64,000 nt of DNA from an uncultured Collinsella sp. (GCA_905208635.1 CAJLPX010000012.1:1-64000); one strand, 5' to 3'; counted from the stretch's first letter, positions 31,559 through 41,021 are shown. Made by a program: numbers and translations. The notes: a model not told the origin generated them from the sequence alone.

Positions 31559-33022
31559 CTACTCCATCATGTCGAGGACGGAGGGGCGAAGCTCGTTCTC
31601 GGCGGCCTCGGGATCGGTCTCGCGCAGGCGGTTGATGTAGCGGTTGTACCACATCACGGCAAGGCCCAGGAAGACAACTACACCGCCAACGTTGTAGACC
31701 AGCGTCAGCCACAGAGGCTGATCGAGCGGAATGGTGCCGCAGATAAGCACGAAGCAGAAGACAACGAGCAGGAAGGCGGCAATGACCAGACCGAAGGTGC
31801 GCGAACCCATACGGAAGTCGCGGGGCGCAGCGTCGAAGTTCTTGCGCAGCATAAAGTAGGCAAGCAGAATCAGCAGCGGCGGGAGCAGAGCGGTGGCAGC
31901 CGTCATGTTGGTGACGATCATGAGCAGGTCGTCTAGGTTGCCGGAGCCCAGGGCCGGGATGATCAGGATGGGGACGACGATGGCGAACTGCAGCCAGGCA
32001 GCGCGGGCAGGAATGCCGCGCTCGTTGAGCTCGACGATCTTGCTACCAAAGACGCCCTTGGGGATCTCGGTGAAGAAGACCTTGATGGGAGCAGAGGTCC
32101 ACATCATGAGGGAGCCCAGCGTGGCGGCAAGAAGGATCAGGCCAATGACGCGCGTGGACACTTCCATGGGAATGCCAAAGTGGGCAAAGACAGCGCCGAA
32201 TACGTCGAAGATACCGGTGGAGATGGCAACGCCGCCCTCGGGAATGAACAGGTTGACCAGCAGCGAAGCGCCTGCATACAGAAGGCCGATGGTCAGGCCG
32301 GCGATAACGACGGTGCGCACGAAGGCCTTGACGCCACCCTTAAGGTCGTTAAGGAACACGCCGACAGACTCAGCGCCGCCGACGCCCTGGATGATCCAGG
32401 CAAGCGTACCGAAGAAGCCCCACATAGTTGCGAAGTTGCTCGTGTCGGGAGCCATGTTAGCGGGGGTAGGAGCCGTAGCGAACTCGACACCGCCAAAGGC
32501 AGCAGCCAGGGACAGCAAGATGAACACGGCAGTCAGGCCGAGAGCCGCGGTCGAGCCGAAGGAGGAAATGGAGCCGATCCACTTAGCACCCTTGGTCGAA
32601 ACCCACGTGGCGATAGCAAAGACGACGATCTCGATAATGGTGATCCACAGCTGCGAGAGCTCGGCATTGGCACCAAAGAACACGTAGCTCGCGTAGATGA
32701 TGACGTTAGGCAGGACGGACGCAAAGTAGAACAGGTTAACGAACCAGTAGCTAAATGCCGTCAGGAATGCCCAGCGACCGCCCATCGAGGTCTTGACCCA
32801 GGCGTACACGCCCGACTCGGAGTCCTTGTTAAGGCCGACGAATTCGGCGGTAACCAGGGTATAGGGGACAAAGTACAAAAGCGTAGCGAAAAAGAACGAC
32901 GGCGCAGCTGCCAAGCCGATGGCCGCGTTGTTGTTGATGATGTTCTTGATACCGAACACGGCGGCGACCGTCATGCCCAGCAGAGCGAACGAACCAATCG
33001 TTCCTCGTTTTTCAGAGCTCAT
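31559..33022 (-). CDS. APC-superfamily amino-acid permease
   Basis: This 487-residue protein has about 12 transmembrane segments. The N-terminal SFALLGMTVAAVFGIKNI is the unwound helix-1 substrate region of APC permeases, and the sequence SESGVYAWVKTSMGGRWAF fits the helix 2-3 region of the amino acid antiporter group (AdiC/GadC-like). Substrate is not evident. The start at 33022 follows GGGAGGG. It lies alone between the ebgA-ebgC operon and the HPr-like gene with its own terminator. An amino acid or polyamine antiporter role is the best guess. Confidence 0.85.
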   Translation of the reverse strand: MSSEKRGTIGSFALLGMTVAAVFGIKNIINNNAAIGLAAAPSFFFATLLYFVPYTLVTAEFVGLNKDSESGVYAWVKTSMGGRWAFLTAFSYWFVNLFYFASVLPNVIIYASYVFFGANAELSQLWITIIEIVVFAIATWVSTKGAKWIGSISSFGSTAALGLTAVFILLSLAAAFGGVEFATAPTPANMAPDTSNFATMWGFFGTLAWIIQGVGGAESVGVFLNDLKGGVKAFVRTVVIAGLTIGLLYAGASLLVNLFIPEGGVAISTGIFDVFGAVFAHFGIPMEVSTRVIGLILLAATLGSLMMWTSAPIKVFFTEIPKGVFGSKIVELNERGIPARAAWLQFAIVVPILIIPALGSGNLDDLLMIVTNMTAATALLPPLLILLAYFMLRKNFDAAPRDFRMGSRTFGLVIAAFLLVVFCFVLICGTIPLDQPLWLTLVYNVGGVVVFLGLAVMWYNRYINRLRETDPEAAENELRPSVLDMME

Positions 33023-33175
33023 AAGCCCTCCCAATCATCCGTTATATCTCATCTAAAACCGTCCGGACTGCAAGCGCAATCGTGGACGGCGCACCTGCTA
33101 AGGGGAATGGGGAAAAGGGAGTCAACAAAGCCATCCCCCTTAACGGCGCGAAGCAAACGTCCAAACGGACGAATA

Positions 33176-33631
33176 CTACTTGTTGGGGAAGGAATAACCT
33201 TCAACCGTCACGTGCAGTACCACGACGCGGGAATCCGCGGCATCGGCCACGACACGGTAGGCCTCGTCAATTTCGACGACGGCAACGCCGCCGGCGGGAA
33301 TCGTCACGGTCTCCCCCGCACCCTCAAAGCGCTCGCGATCATCGATATCGCTGTAAGCACGGATGCAGGTGAGGTCTGCCTTGGGGGCAACCTCGACGGT
33401 CAGGTCGCCGTCGAGCGGAGCGAGCACGGCATGGTAGCGACGGTGACCGACCAGATCGGCGGTAGCGGCCTCGCGGGCATAGACCCACCAGTACACCAAC
33501 GAGTCGCCGATGGAGTACGCCACATCGTGCTGCAGGTCGGCAACACCATCGAGCGCCTGACCGGTACGCATCCACTTCTTGACAGACTTCATCTGAGCGT
33601 CGAAATCGGCGCGCGAGTTAAAGACATGCAT
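33176..33631 (-). CDS. ebgC: YhcH/YjgK/YiaL-family protein, EbgC-like
   Basis: This 151-residue single-domain cupin-like protein belongs to the DUF386 group that includes EbgC, the small partner of EbgA beta-galactosidase. Features are ADLQHDVAYSIGD, the GHRRYHAVLAPLDGDLTVEVAP stretch and the C-terminal VVVLHVTVEGYSF. It starts 3 bp after the beta-galactosidase stop with GAGGAGG inside the end of that gene, so the pair is translationally coupled as in ebgAC. In E. coli EbgC is needed for full EbgA activity; the same role is inferred here. Confidence 0.88.
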   Translation of the reverse strand: MHVFNSRADFDAQMKSVKKWMRTGQALDGVADLQHDVAYSIGDSLVYWWVYAREAATADLVGHRRYHAVLAPLDGDLTVEVAPKADLTCIRAYSDIDDRERFEGAGETVTIPAGGVAVVEIDEAYRVVADAADSRVVVLHVTVEGYSFPNK

Positions 33632-33634
33632 GAC

Positions 33635-36600
33635 TTATGCCTCCTCAATGGGTGCCAGCGCCTGAGCCAGATCGGCAGACGTCAGCGGTCGCAGGGACAC
33701 CTCAAAGCTGAAGCTCTCAAAACGGGTGCGGTAGGAATCGAGTACCTCGGAACCCCAAGAGTTCGAGCCAAGGCCGAGCAGCTGGTCGTTGATGTTGACC
33801 GTGACCGTATCGCCCTTGACAAGGTCGTAGACGTGCTTGGCGTTATCGATTGCCTCGCAGCTATAGGGCCATGCCGAGAACGAGAACGGGTTGGAGGCGG
33901 CGTCAGCCGGACGAGTCACCAACACGCCGTCACCGTGACTGGAGCGCAGGGCAACCCAGCGGGTACCCTCACGGTTGGCGCAGTCCTGAGGCATAACGTA
34001 GGGCGTGAACATGTCGTCGACCGTAGTGCGGTAATGACCGACCGGGTTGGCGCGCAGCGAGTCCGGATAGTTCTCGCCCGGGCCGTGGCCATACCACTCG
34101 ACGGCACGATTGCAACCGGGGACCTCGAAGGAGATGCCGATGCGCGGGATGATATCCGAGTAATCTCCGTAGGGCTCGCCGGAAACCTTGAGGTCGACGC
34201 GACCGCTCGGAAGCACGGTGTAGACGAGCTCGACGCGCATGCCGAACGCGCGGACGGGAGGAGCGATACGCTGGCTCACGGTAACGACGACCGCATTGCC
34301 GTCCTGCTTCCAAGAAACCTTGCGGGTAGACGTCTGCATCACATCGATGAAGTTGTCCTTCCACAGGGAGTCATACTCCTGAGCGTGGTTGTCAACGAGC
34401 GGATGCCAAAAACCAACCTGGGGACCAGAGGCCATTACGTCGCGGCCGGATGCCTTCCACTCGCTCACGGTACCGTTGACTTTGCTGAAGGTCAGCTCGC
34501 CGTTGAGGGAGTGAATGCGGATCTCCTGCTCGGTCTCCTCGACCGTAAGCTCAGGACGAGCGGGGGCGGCGATGGCCGGCGCCGGATGGTTTGCGATGGC
34601 AAACTGGCTTGCGCCCAGCTGGAACATCGGCTCGCACCAGGCGTGAGCCGCCATGGTGTAGGCGCGCACGGTCACCAGGGTCTCGCCTACCGCGGCCTCG
34701 CGAATCACCAGTGGCAGCTGGACGGATTCGCCGGGAGCCACCGCGCCGGGCATAAGCGTCTTGCGGCACACTACATCGCCGTCTACCAGGGTCTCCGCCG
34801 ACAGGCAGACATCCTCGAGGGTAGTAAACCAGCGCTTGTTCGTGACGGTCAGCTCGCCCGCCTCGGTGTCATAAGCCATGCGAACCGGGCAGATGACCTG
34901 GCCATACTCAGTGAGGCCCGGGCTCGGCTGCTGCCAAGGGAACACCATGCCATCGATGCAGAAGTTGCTGTTGTTGGGGTAATCGCCGTTGTCGCCACCA
35001 TACATATCGTAAGCAACGCCATCCTCGGTCACAGCAGCCAAACCGTGGTCGCACCATTCCCAGATAAACTGGCCTTGGATGCAATCCCAGCGATCGAAGA
35101 CCTCCTGGCACTCGGACAGGCCTCCGGGGCCATTGCCCATGGAGTGGCCGTACTCGCAGTTGATGCGCGGCTTGGGGAACGGATGCTCACCAAAGTCGTT
35201 CATCTGCGACACACGGGAGTACATGGTGGAAATGACGTCGACGGTATCGGCGTTGCGGTCCTCCTCGTAATGGACCGGACGATCATCGAGCTCATGAGCC
35301 TTGGCGTACATCGCGCGGATGTTGCAGCCATAGCCGCTCTCGTTGCCCATCGACCACATAATGATGCAGGCATGGTTGCGTTCCTGCATCACCAGACGCT
35401 CAATGCGGTCGACGTAGGCCGGCTCCCATGCCGGGTCGTCGGTGACCAGAGCGATGTTGCCGATATTCTCGAAGCCGTGGCTCTCCATATCGGTCTCGGC
35501 GACCAGCATAATGCCGTACTCATCGCACAGCTCGTAGAAGCGCGGGTCATTGGCATAGTGAGAGGTGCGCACCGCGTTGATGTTGTGTCGCTTCATGAGC
35601 TCCAGGTCGCGGCGCATGCGATCGAGGCCCACGGCGCGGCCCTTGTGATCGTCGTGATCGTGACGGTTGACGCCATGCATCTTAAAGTAGGTGCCGTTGA
35701 GGTAGATATGGTTGCCCTCGACCGTCACCTCGGCAAGGCCCTGGCGATGCGGAACGTACTCGCTGACCTCGTCACCGTCGTAGACCTCAAACGTAAGGTC
35801 ATAGAGGAAGGGGTCCTCGGGGTTCCAGAAGTGGGCATCGGCAACGCTGCACTCGGCATGGCCGTCGACGCACTCGCCCGTAGCGACCACGTTCTCGCCA
35901 TCGCTGAGCGTAAACACGACGCGGGTAGCGCCCTCGGCCACCGTATCGAGCGTGATCAGAGCGGCATCGCCCTCGCGGTGCGTGCGGAACCTAAAGTCGA
36001 CCAGGTGCGCGGCGGGACGCTGCATAAGGTACACATCGCGGAAGATGCCCGAAGCCCACCACATGTCCTGATCCTCGATATAGCTGCCATCGCTGTACTG
36101 CAGGACCTTGACCGCAAACAGGTTGTCGCCCTCGACGAGCGCGTCGGTCACGTCGAACTCGGCGGACAGACGCGAGCCCTTGGTCATGCCGATAAACTGG
36201 CCGTTGACGTACAGCTCGCCATAGCTCTCGATGCCGTCGAAGCGAATGATCTCGCGGGCGCCGGCAGGAACGGCGGGAAGGTTGACGATGCGCTGGTAGA
36301 CGCCCGTGGGGTCGTCGGAGGGAACGAACGGCTGATCCACCGGAAACGGGAAACCCTCGTCGGTATAGGCAAGGTTGCCATAGCCGTCTACCTGCCACAG
36401 GTGCGGAACCTCCACGTGATCCCACTCGGACTTGTACGTGGAGAGCTCCTCGTTGGAGACGGCAGCAGGCCCCTCAAAGAGGCGGAACTGCCACGAGCCA
36501 GACAGCTGGACAAACCCGCGCGACAGCTCGCGGCTGTACGTAGCGGCGAGATCGGCGGTCTCATAACCCATAAAGTACGCATGGGGTGCCAGGCGGTTCC

Positions 36601-36643
36601 TGTGGGTGAGCGCTTGGTTTTCCCAATCGTTAATGGCGTCCAT
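33635..36643 (-). CDS. ebgA: GH2 beta-galactosidase, EbgA/LacZ type
   Basis: This 1002-residue protein has the five-domain GH2 layout: sugar-binding domain (SGSWQFRLFEGP near 47), immunoglobulin-like domain, TIM barrel with GVNRHDHDDHKG, acid/base Glu near 433 in MWSMGNESG and the nucleophile Glu near 496 in NCEYGHSMGNGPG, then the beta-gal small chain domain with WYGHGPGENYPDS. It hydrolyses lactose or plant beta-galactosides in the cytoplasm and has no signal peptide. The start follows AAGGAGC. The partner EbgC lies downstream and three CAACCGGTTG operators lie upstream. No lactose permease is adjacent. Confidence 0.95.
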   Translation of the reverse strand: MDAINDWENQALTHRNRLAPHAYFMGYETADLAATYSRELSRGFVQLSGSWQFRLFEGPAAVSNEELSTYKSEWDHVEVPHLWQVDGYGNLAYTDEGFPFPVDQPFVPSDDPTGVYQRIVNLPAVPAGAREIIRFDGIESYGELYVNGQFIGMTKGSRLSAEFDVTDALVEGDNLFAVKVLQYSDGSYIEDQDMWWASGIFRDVYLMQRPAAHLVDFRFRTHREGDAALITLDTVAEGATRVVFTLSDGENVVATGECVDGHAECSVADAHFWNPEDPFLYDLTFEVYDGDEVSEYVPHRQGLAEVTVEGNHIYLNGTYFKMHGVNRHDHDDHKGRAVGLDRMRRDLELMKRHNINAVRTSHYANDPRFYELCDEYGIMLVAETDMESHGFENIGNIALVTDDPAWEPAYVDRIERLVMQERNHACIIMWSMGNESGYGCNIRAMYAKAHELDDRPVHYEEDRNADTVDVISTMYSRVSQMNDFGEHPFPKPRINCEYGHSMGNGPGGLSECQEVFDRWDCIQGQFIWEWCDHGLAAVTEDGVAYDMYGGDNGDYPNNSNFCIDGMVFPWQQPSPGLTEYGQVICPVRMAYDTEAGELTVTNKRWFTTLEDVCLSAETLVDGDVVCRKTLMPGAVAPGESVQLPLVIREAAVGETLVTVRAYTMAAHAWCEPMFQLGASQFAIANHPAPAIAAPARPELTVEETEQEIRIHSLNGELTFSKVNGTVSEWKASGRDVMASGPQVGFWHPLVDNHAQEYDSLWKDNFIDVMQTSTRKVSWKQDGNAVVVTVSQRIAPPVRAFGMRVELVYTVLPSGRVDLKVSGEPYGDYSDIIPRIGISFEVPGCNRAVEWYGHGPGENYPDSLRANPVGHYRTTVDDMFTPYVMPQDCANREGTRWVALRSSHGDGVLVTRPADAASNPFSFSAWPYSCEAIDNAKHVYDLVKGDTVTVNINDQLLGLGSNSWGSEVLDSYRTRFESFSFEVSLRPLTSADLAQALAPIEEA

Positions 36644-36676
36644 GGTGATGCTCCTTCGTCATCGTAGTGATTCTTG

Positions 36677-36775
36677 TGCAACCGGTTGTCCTTATCTTAC
36701 GGGCGATGCAAAAAACTGTGCAACCGGTTGTCCGCTGAACGGTCGATTTGGCCGGATTAACGATGCAACCGGTTG
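36677..36775. promoter_or_regulatory. ebgA/LacI divergent region: three CAACCGGTTG operators and the shared AACGG box
   Basis: Perfect 10-bp palindromes CAACCGGTTG lie at 36679-36688, 36721-36730 and 36766-36775, centres 42 and 45 bp apart; all extend to TGCAACCGGTTG. Between the second and third is CTGAACGGTCGATTTGGCCG starting at 36735, the box also found upstream of the MFS and uxaC genes. Further on, TGAAC-GCT-GTTCA at 36933-36945 precedes a TATAGT -10 of the divergent LacI gene. The 376-bp gap holds no gene. Confidence 0.75.
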
Positions 36776-37019
36776 TACAACCGCGACACTTATGTCACCC
36801 TGAATATCGAAACCCAACGCAAAACATCGTTCTTAAGCTCGTAGGCAACCGCCACGCCCGCTGATATCTCAGCCACACGAGACGTATTCGATTGCGGCTT
36901 GGTTGCAAAACGACACCTGTCACCGGATATCATGAACGCTGTTCAGGTGCACTATAGTAAGCTGTATCCGCATTAGCCCGTATCAGTGACAACATCGACC
37001 GCATTTTCCAGGAGACGCC

Positions 37020-38036
37020 ATGACCCAACCAGTTCGCACCGCACCTACGCTTGCCGAGGTTGCCGCAGCTGCCGGCGTGTCGCGCTCCACAGCATCGCGC
37101 GCCCTCAACGATTCGCCCCGCATTAGCGAGGAAACCAAAAAGCGCGTCCGTGCGGCGGCCAAGAAAGTCAATTTTGTCCCCAACGCTCGCGGCCGAGCGC
37201 TCGCTGTCGGGCGCACGGAAATCATCGCCGTGCTCGTGACCGAGCCCCTGAGTGAGCTCTTCAGCGACCCCACCTATAGCGAATTTTTGAGCGGCATTAC
37301 CGAGGAACTGTCGGAGTCGTCCTATCTGCCCGTTATCTTGCAGGCGTCTTCTACGCATGAGCGCAACCGCGCACGCGAGCACTTTGAGCGCCGCTCGTTC
37401 GACGCCGTGATCGACGTCTCCCCCTACAAGGGCAGCGAGCTGCTCGAGGTGCTGCGCGAGCTGGGCGTACCCACCGTGTTGTGCGGCCAGCTCGAGGGCC
37501 ACCCCTATCGCGATGTGTTCTCGACAGTCTACTCTGACGACGAAGAGGGTGGACGCTTTGCGGCACTCGCTATGAAAGAGCGCGGGCGCAAAGATATCGT
37601 CGCCGTGTTGGGACCGCAAGACAACCCCGCTGTTGTCGACCGCCTGCGCGGCTACCGCACCGTCCTGGGCGAAGAGCTCCCAGGCGCAAACGTTATCTAT
37701 ACCGGCTGGAACAGCGGAGACGGCTATCAGGCCATGCACCAGATCCTCGCGCGCAAGATTGCTTTCGATGGCGTGCTCTGCGGATCGGACCGTATCGCGG
37801 CTGGCGTCATCACCGCACTCAACGAGGCAGGCCTATCCGTTCCGGAGGACGTTTCTGTCGTCGGCTTCGACGATCACGAGATTGCGGCGTGCTGCGTCCC
37901 CGCGCTCACGACCGTCCGCCAGCCCCTGCGCGAAGAAGGCCACATGGCCGCCAACATTGCGCTCGACATGATCAAGGGTGCCGAGCCCACCACCTCCGTG
38001 ATGCACATGCAGCTCGTTCAGAGAGACTCGCTGTAG
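37020..38036 (+). CDS. LacI-family regulator of the ebgA-ebgC operon
   Basis: This 338-residue repressor has the helix-turn-helix LAEVAAAAGVSRSTASRALN at residues 11-30 and a full ligand domain, with DPTYSEFLSGITEEL and the GVLCGSDRIAAGVITALNEAGLSVPEDVSVVGFDD core in the C-terminal half. The start follows CAGGAG. It is divergent from ebgA across three CG-centred CAACCGGTTG palindromes, the classical layout of a LacI repressor with looping. The ligand is probably a galactoside or allolactose-like sugar. The convergent gap after it holds a palindrome array. Confidence 0.92.
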   Translation: MTQPVRTAPTLAEVAAAAGVSRSTASRALNDSPRISEETKKRVRAAAKKVNFVPNARGRALAVGRTEIIAVLVTEPLSELFSDPTYSEFLSGITEELSESSYLPVILQASSTHERNRAREHFERRSFDAVIDVSPYKGSELLEVLRELGVPTVLCGQLEGHPYRDVFSTVYSDDEEGGRFAALAMKERGRKDIVAVLGPQDNPAVVDRLRGYRTVLGEELPGANVIYTGWNSGDGYQAMHQILARKIAFDGVLCGSDRIAAGVITALNEAGLSVPEDVSVVGFDDHEIAACCVPALTTVRQPLREEGHMAANIALDMIKGAEPTTSVMHMQLVQRDSL

Positions 38037-38040
38037 GAAA

Positions 38041-38245
38041 CTGGGCCGGGCTTTTCGCCAGACAGTTGTTGCGGAAAGCCTGCCCCGTTTTGAGCGCTCA
38101 TTCTGGGGCACAGTTTCCGTTAGACCGCTCAAGCGGAAACTGTGTCCCATTATTTTGCCGAATTCTGGGTCGCGCTTTCCCAGAGGACCCCCTTTGGGAA
38201 AGCGCGACCCGTTCTGGACGCAGATTCCGGGACGCACTTTCCGCA
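38041..38245. repeat. 62-bp-period array of covarying palindromes
   Basis: CTGGG (or CCGGG) starts recur at 38041, 38103, 38165 and 38227, an exact 62-bp period. Each of the first three units contains a hairpin, for example GGGTCGCGCTTTCCCA at 38167-38182 with its perfect complement, and TGGGGCACAGTTTCCG with a one-mismatch complement. The half-sites follow a common pattern GGGnCGCnCTTTCC but differ in sequence while still pairing. The fourth unit is only a half. It lies between convergent lacI and aspS. Confidence 0.75.
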
Positions 38246-38287
38246 ACGCCCGGTCATCCCATGCCCTCACAATCTCGGCGTATAAAA

Positions 38288-38318
38288 AACGAGGGAAGGC
38301 ACGTGTCCTTCCCTCGTT
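38288..38318 (-). terminator. Terminator after aspS
   Basis: AACGAGGGAAGG at 38288-38299 pairs with CCTTCCCTCGTT at 38307-38318 and the minus strand continues with a T-run. It lies 24 bp after the aspS stop. Confidence 0.92.
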
Positions 38319-38341
38319 ACGGGCAATATGTAGCCGCTTGC

Positions 38342-40129
38342 CTACATCAGGCGCAGGCTGACGTCCTTGAGCTGGGCGCCGCTAACGGCACTCGGGGCGC
38401 CCGACATGAGGTCGGAGCCGCTGGCCGTCTTGGGGAACGCCATGACGTCGCGAATGGAGTCGGAGCCGGTGAGCAGCATGCACACGCGGTCCAGGCCCAG
38501 GGCGAAGCCGCCCATCGGGGGCGCACCAAACTTGAGGGCCTCCATGAGGAAGCCAAACTGAGACTCGGCGCGCTCTTCGGTAAAGCCCAGGAGCTTAAGC
38601 ATGGACATCTGCATCTCGGCGTTGTGGATACGCATGCCGCCGCCACCGGCCTCAAAGCCGTCCATGACAAAGTCGTAGGTGCAAGAACCGGCTGCCAACG
38701 GATCGGCCTCGATCTTGGCGATGTCGGTCTCGGTCGGCAGGGTGAAGGGCTGGTGCTCGGCAGCGTAGGCCTTGCGGTCCTCGTCCCAGTGGAACAGCGG
38801 GAAGTTGACGACCCACAGGAAGTCGTGGCCCTCGCGCTTGATCTCGAGCGCGTTAGCCATGTGGGAACGCATGCCGCCCAGGATCTCGTCGGAGAGCAGG
38901 CGCGGGCCGGCGGCGAACATCACAAGGTCGCCGGGCTCGACGTCCATGCGCTCGCGCAGGGCGGCCATCTCCTCGTCCGAGAAGAACTTGACGATGGGGC
39001 TGTTGATGGAGCCGTCCTCGCGGAAAGCGATCCAGGCCAGGCCCTTGGCGCCAAACGTGGAAGCCACGCCGGCAAGCTTATCGATCTTGGCGCGAGCCCA
39101 GGCACCGGCGCCCTTGGCGTTGATGGCCTTAACGACAGAGCCCTCCTCGTTCGCGGCAGTCGCAAAGACCTTGAACTTGGAGTTGGCGAAGATGTCGGTC
39201 AGGTCGACCAGGTGCATGCCGTAGCGGGTATCGGGCTTGTCGGAGCCATAGGTGTCCATGGCCTCCCAATAGTCCATGCGACGCAGCGGCGTGGGCATCT
39301 CGACACCCATGCGGCTGAAGGCGTCGGCAAGAACCTCTTCGAGCGCGCTCATGACGTCGTTCTGGTCAACGAAGGACATCTCGATATCGACCTGGGTGAA
39401 CTCGGGCTGACGGTCGGCACGCAAGTCCTCGTCGCGGAAGCACTTGGCAACCTGATAGTAGCGCTCGACGCCACCGACCATAAGCAGCTGCTTCAGGAGC
39501 TGCGGGGACTGCGGCAGGGCATAGAAGTTGCCCGGCTGGATGCGGCTGGGGACGATGAAGTCGCGGGCGCCCTCGGGCGTGGACTTGAACAGGGAGGGCG
39601 TCTCGACCTCCATGAACTCACGGTTGTGCAGCGCCTCGCGAATGGCAAAGGTAAAGTCGGAGCGCAGCTTGAGGTTGGCCATCATCTCGGGACGACGGAG
39701 GTCCAGATAGCGATAGCGCAGGCGGGTGTCCTCGCTGGTCTCGATGCCGTCCTCGATCTGGAACGGCGGGGTGACGGAAGTGTTGAGCACCTCGGCATGA
39801 TCGGTCAGGACCTCGATCTCGCCGGTCGCGAGCTTGGTGTTGGTGGTCTCCTCGCCACGGGCGCGCACGACGCCGTGAATCTTGATGGGCCACTCGGGAC
39901 GCATGGTCTCGGCGATCTTAAAGGCATCGCCGTCGGAATGCTCGGGGTCGAAGGTGAGCTGCGTGATGCCCTCGCGATCGCGAAGGTCGCAGAAGATAAG
40001 GCCGCCGTGGTCGCGGCGACGGCTCACCCAACCGGTGAGGGTGACTTCTTCGCCCACGTTCTCGAAGCGAAGCTCGCCGCAGGTACGGGTGTGCATGGAA
40101 TGCTCGTCAATGGGACGGGTCTGGCTCAT
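38342..40129 (-). CDS. aspS: Aspartyl-tRNA synthetase
   Basis: This 595-residue class II synthetase charges tRNA with aspartate. The N-terminal OB-fold anticodon domain (VTLTGWVSRRRDHGGLIFCDLRDR) is followed by the catalytic core with motif 2 FRDEDLRADRQPEFTQVDIE near 225 and motif 3 GFALGLDRVCML near 548, with the bacterial GAD insertion between them. Length is typical of bacterial AspRS. The start follows AAAGGAGG. It is divergent from serB with a 256-bp gap in which I see no other feature. Whether it is discriminating or not cannot be decided by eye. Confidence 0.96.
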   Translation of the reverse strand: MSQTRPIDEHSMHTRTCGELRFENVGEEVTLTGWVSRRRDHGGLIFCDLRDREGITQLTFDPEHSDGDAFKIAETMRPEWPIKIHGVVRARGEETTNTKLATGEIEVLTDHAEVLNTSVTPPFQIEDGIETSEDTRLRYRYLDLRRPEMMANLKLRSDFTFAIREALHNREFMEVETPSLFKSTPEGARDFIVPSRIQPGNFYALPQSPQLLKQLLMVGGVERYYQVAKCFRDEDLRADRQPEFTQVDIEMSFVDQNDVMSALEEVLADAFSRMGVEMPTPLRRMDYWEAMDTYGSDKPDTRYGMHLVDLTDIFANSKFKVFATAANEEGSVVKAINAKGAGAWARAKIDKLAGVASTFGAKGLAWIAFREDGSINSPIVKFFSDEEMAALRERMDVEPGDLVMFAAGPRLLSDEILGGMRSHMANALEIKREGHDFLWVVNFPLFHWDEDRKAYAAEHQPFTLPTETDIAKIEADPLAAGSCTYDFVMDGFEAGGGGMRIHNAEMQMSMLKLLGFTEERAESQFGFLMEALKFGAPPMGGFALGLDRVCMLLTGSDSIRDVMAFPKTASGSDLMSGAPSAVSGAQLKDVSLRLM

Positions 40130-40385
40130 ACCAGTGATCCTCCTTTATGGATCTGTGCCGCCCCGTGTCGTTCCGGGCGGCGTCGTACAGATTTGCCCGG
40201 CCTGCGTAAACCGCGCAGCCAGACATGGCGTTCTATCTTATCGCACCTGTGTCGATGTGCCGCGGAAAAGTAGCTCCTGCCCAAAGACTTGACGGAGACG
40301 AAACAATTGGCGCACCGCAGTCGTCGCCGAGGCACGCCGCGTGCGACAATGTGCCCCAATACAACCGCGCTCGGAAAGGCCCAAC

Positions 40386-41021
40386 ATGACTGCACGCCTC
40401 ATCGTTATGGATATCGACTCCACCCTCATCAATCAGGAGGTTATCGATCTTTTGGGCGAAGAGGCAGGCGCGGGCGAGCAGGTAGCACAAATTACCGAGC
40501 GTGCGATGCGCGGCGAACTCGATTTTAAGCAGGCACTCGAGGAGCGCGTGGGGCTGCTTGCCGGCTTGGACGAGAGCGTGTTCGAGCGCACCTTTGAGCG
40601 CGTGACGTTTACTCCCGGCGCGCTGGAGCTTGTGCGCTCGGCGCGCAGCAAGGGCTGGAAGGTCGGCGTGGTGAGCGGCGGCTTCCACGAGGTCGCCGAT
40701 AAGATCGTAGCCGCCGCGGGCATCGACTTTTGCCTGGCCAATCGTCTGGAGGTCGTGGACGGCAAGCTCACGGGTAAGCTGGCGGCAGACATCGTGACCA
40801 AGGAGTCCAAGCTTATCCAGCTGCTGGACTGGGCAGTTGAGTGCGGTGTCGATATGGCCCATACCGTCGCGATCGGCGACGGCGCCAACGACATCCCCAT
40901 GATCCAGGCCGCAGGCACGGGCATCGCGTTTTGCGCCAAGCCCAAGACGCGCGAGGCCGCCCCGTTTACCATCGACGAGCGCAACCTGATGCTCGCCATG
41001 GACATCATCCTGCGCGACTAG
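40386..41021 (+). CDS. serB: Phosphoserine phosphatase
   Basis: This 211-residue HAD-family enzyme hydrolyses O-phosphoserine to serine. It has the nucleophile motif MDIDSTL (Asp9 and Asp11), the cap segment ALEERVGLLAGL, motif II VVSGGFHEVADKI near 97, the Lys in KESK, and motif IV IGDGANDIPMI near 160. Length matches single-domain SerB without the ACT extension. The start at 40386 follows GGAAAGG; the longer frame overlaps the promoter. It is transcribed away from aspS and toward larB, 114 bp before it. Confidence 0.94.
   Translation: MTARLIVMDIDSTLINQEVIDLLGEEAGAGEQVAQITERAMRGELDFKQALEERVGLLAGLDESVFERTFERVTFTPGALELVRSARSKGWKVGVVSGGFHEVADKIVAAAGIDFCLANRLEVVDGKLTGKLAADIVTKESKLIQLLDWAVECGVDMAHTVAIGDGANDIPMIQAAGTGIAFCAKPKTREAAPFTIDERNLMLAMDIILRD

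Noticed and set aside
32180..36667. Very long open frame (about 1495 codons) opposite the permease, ebgC and ebgA
   Set aside because: It is the antisense shadow of three well-supported genes in a high-GC genome and lacks any recognisable domain or ribosome binding site.
38041..38245. CRISPR-like regular spacing (62 bp)
   Set aside because: The repeated parts are diverged palindromes, the intervening bases are not spacer-like, there are only three and a half units and no cas genes.
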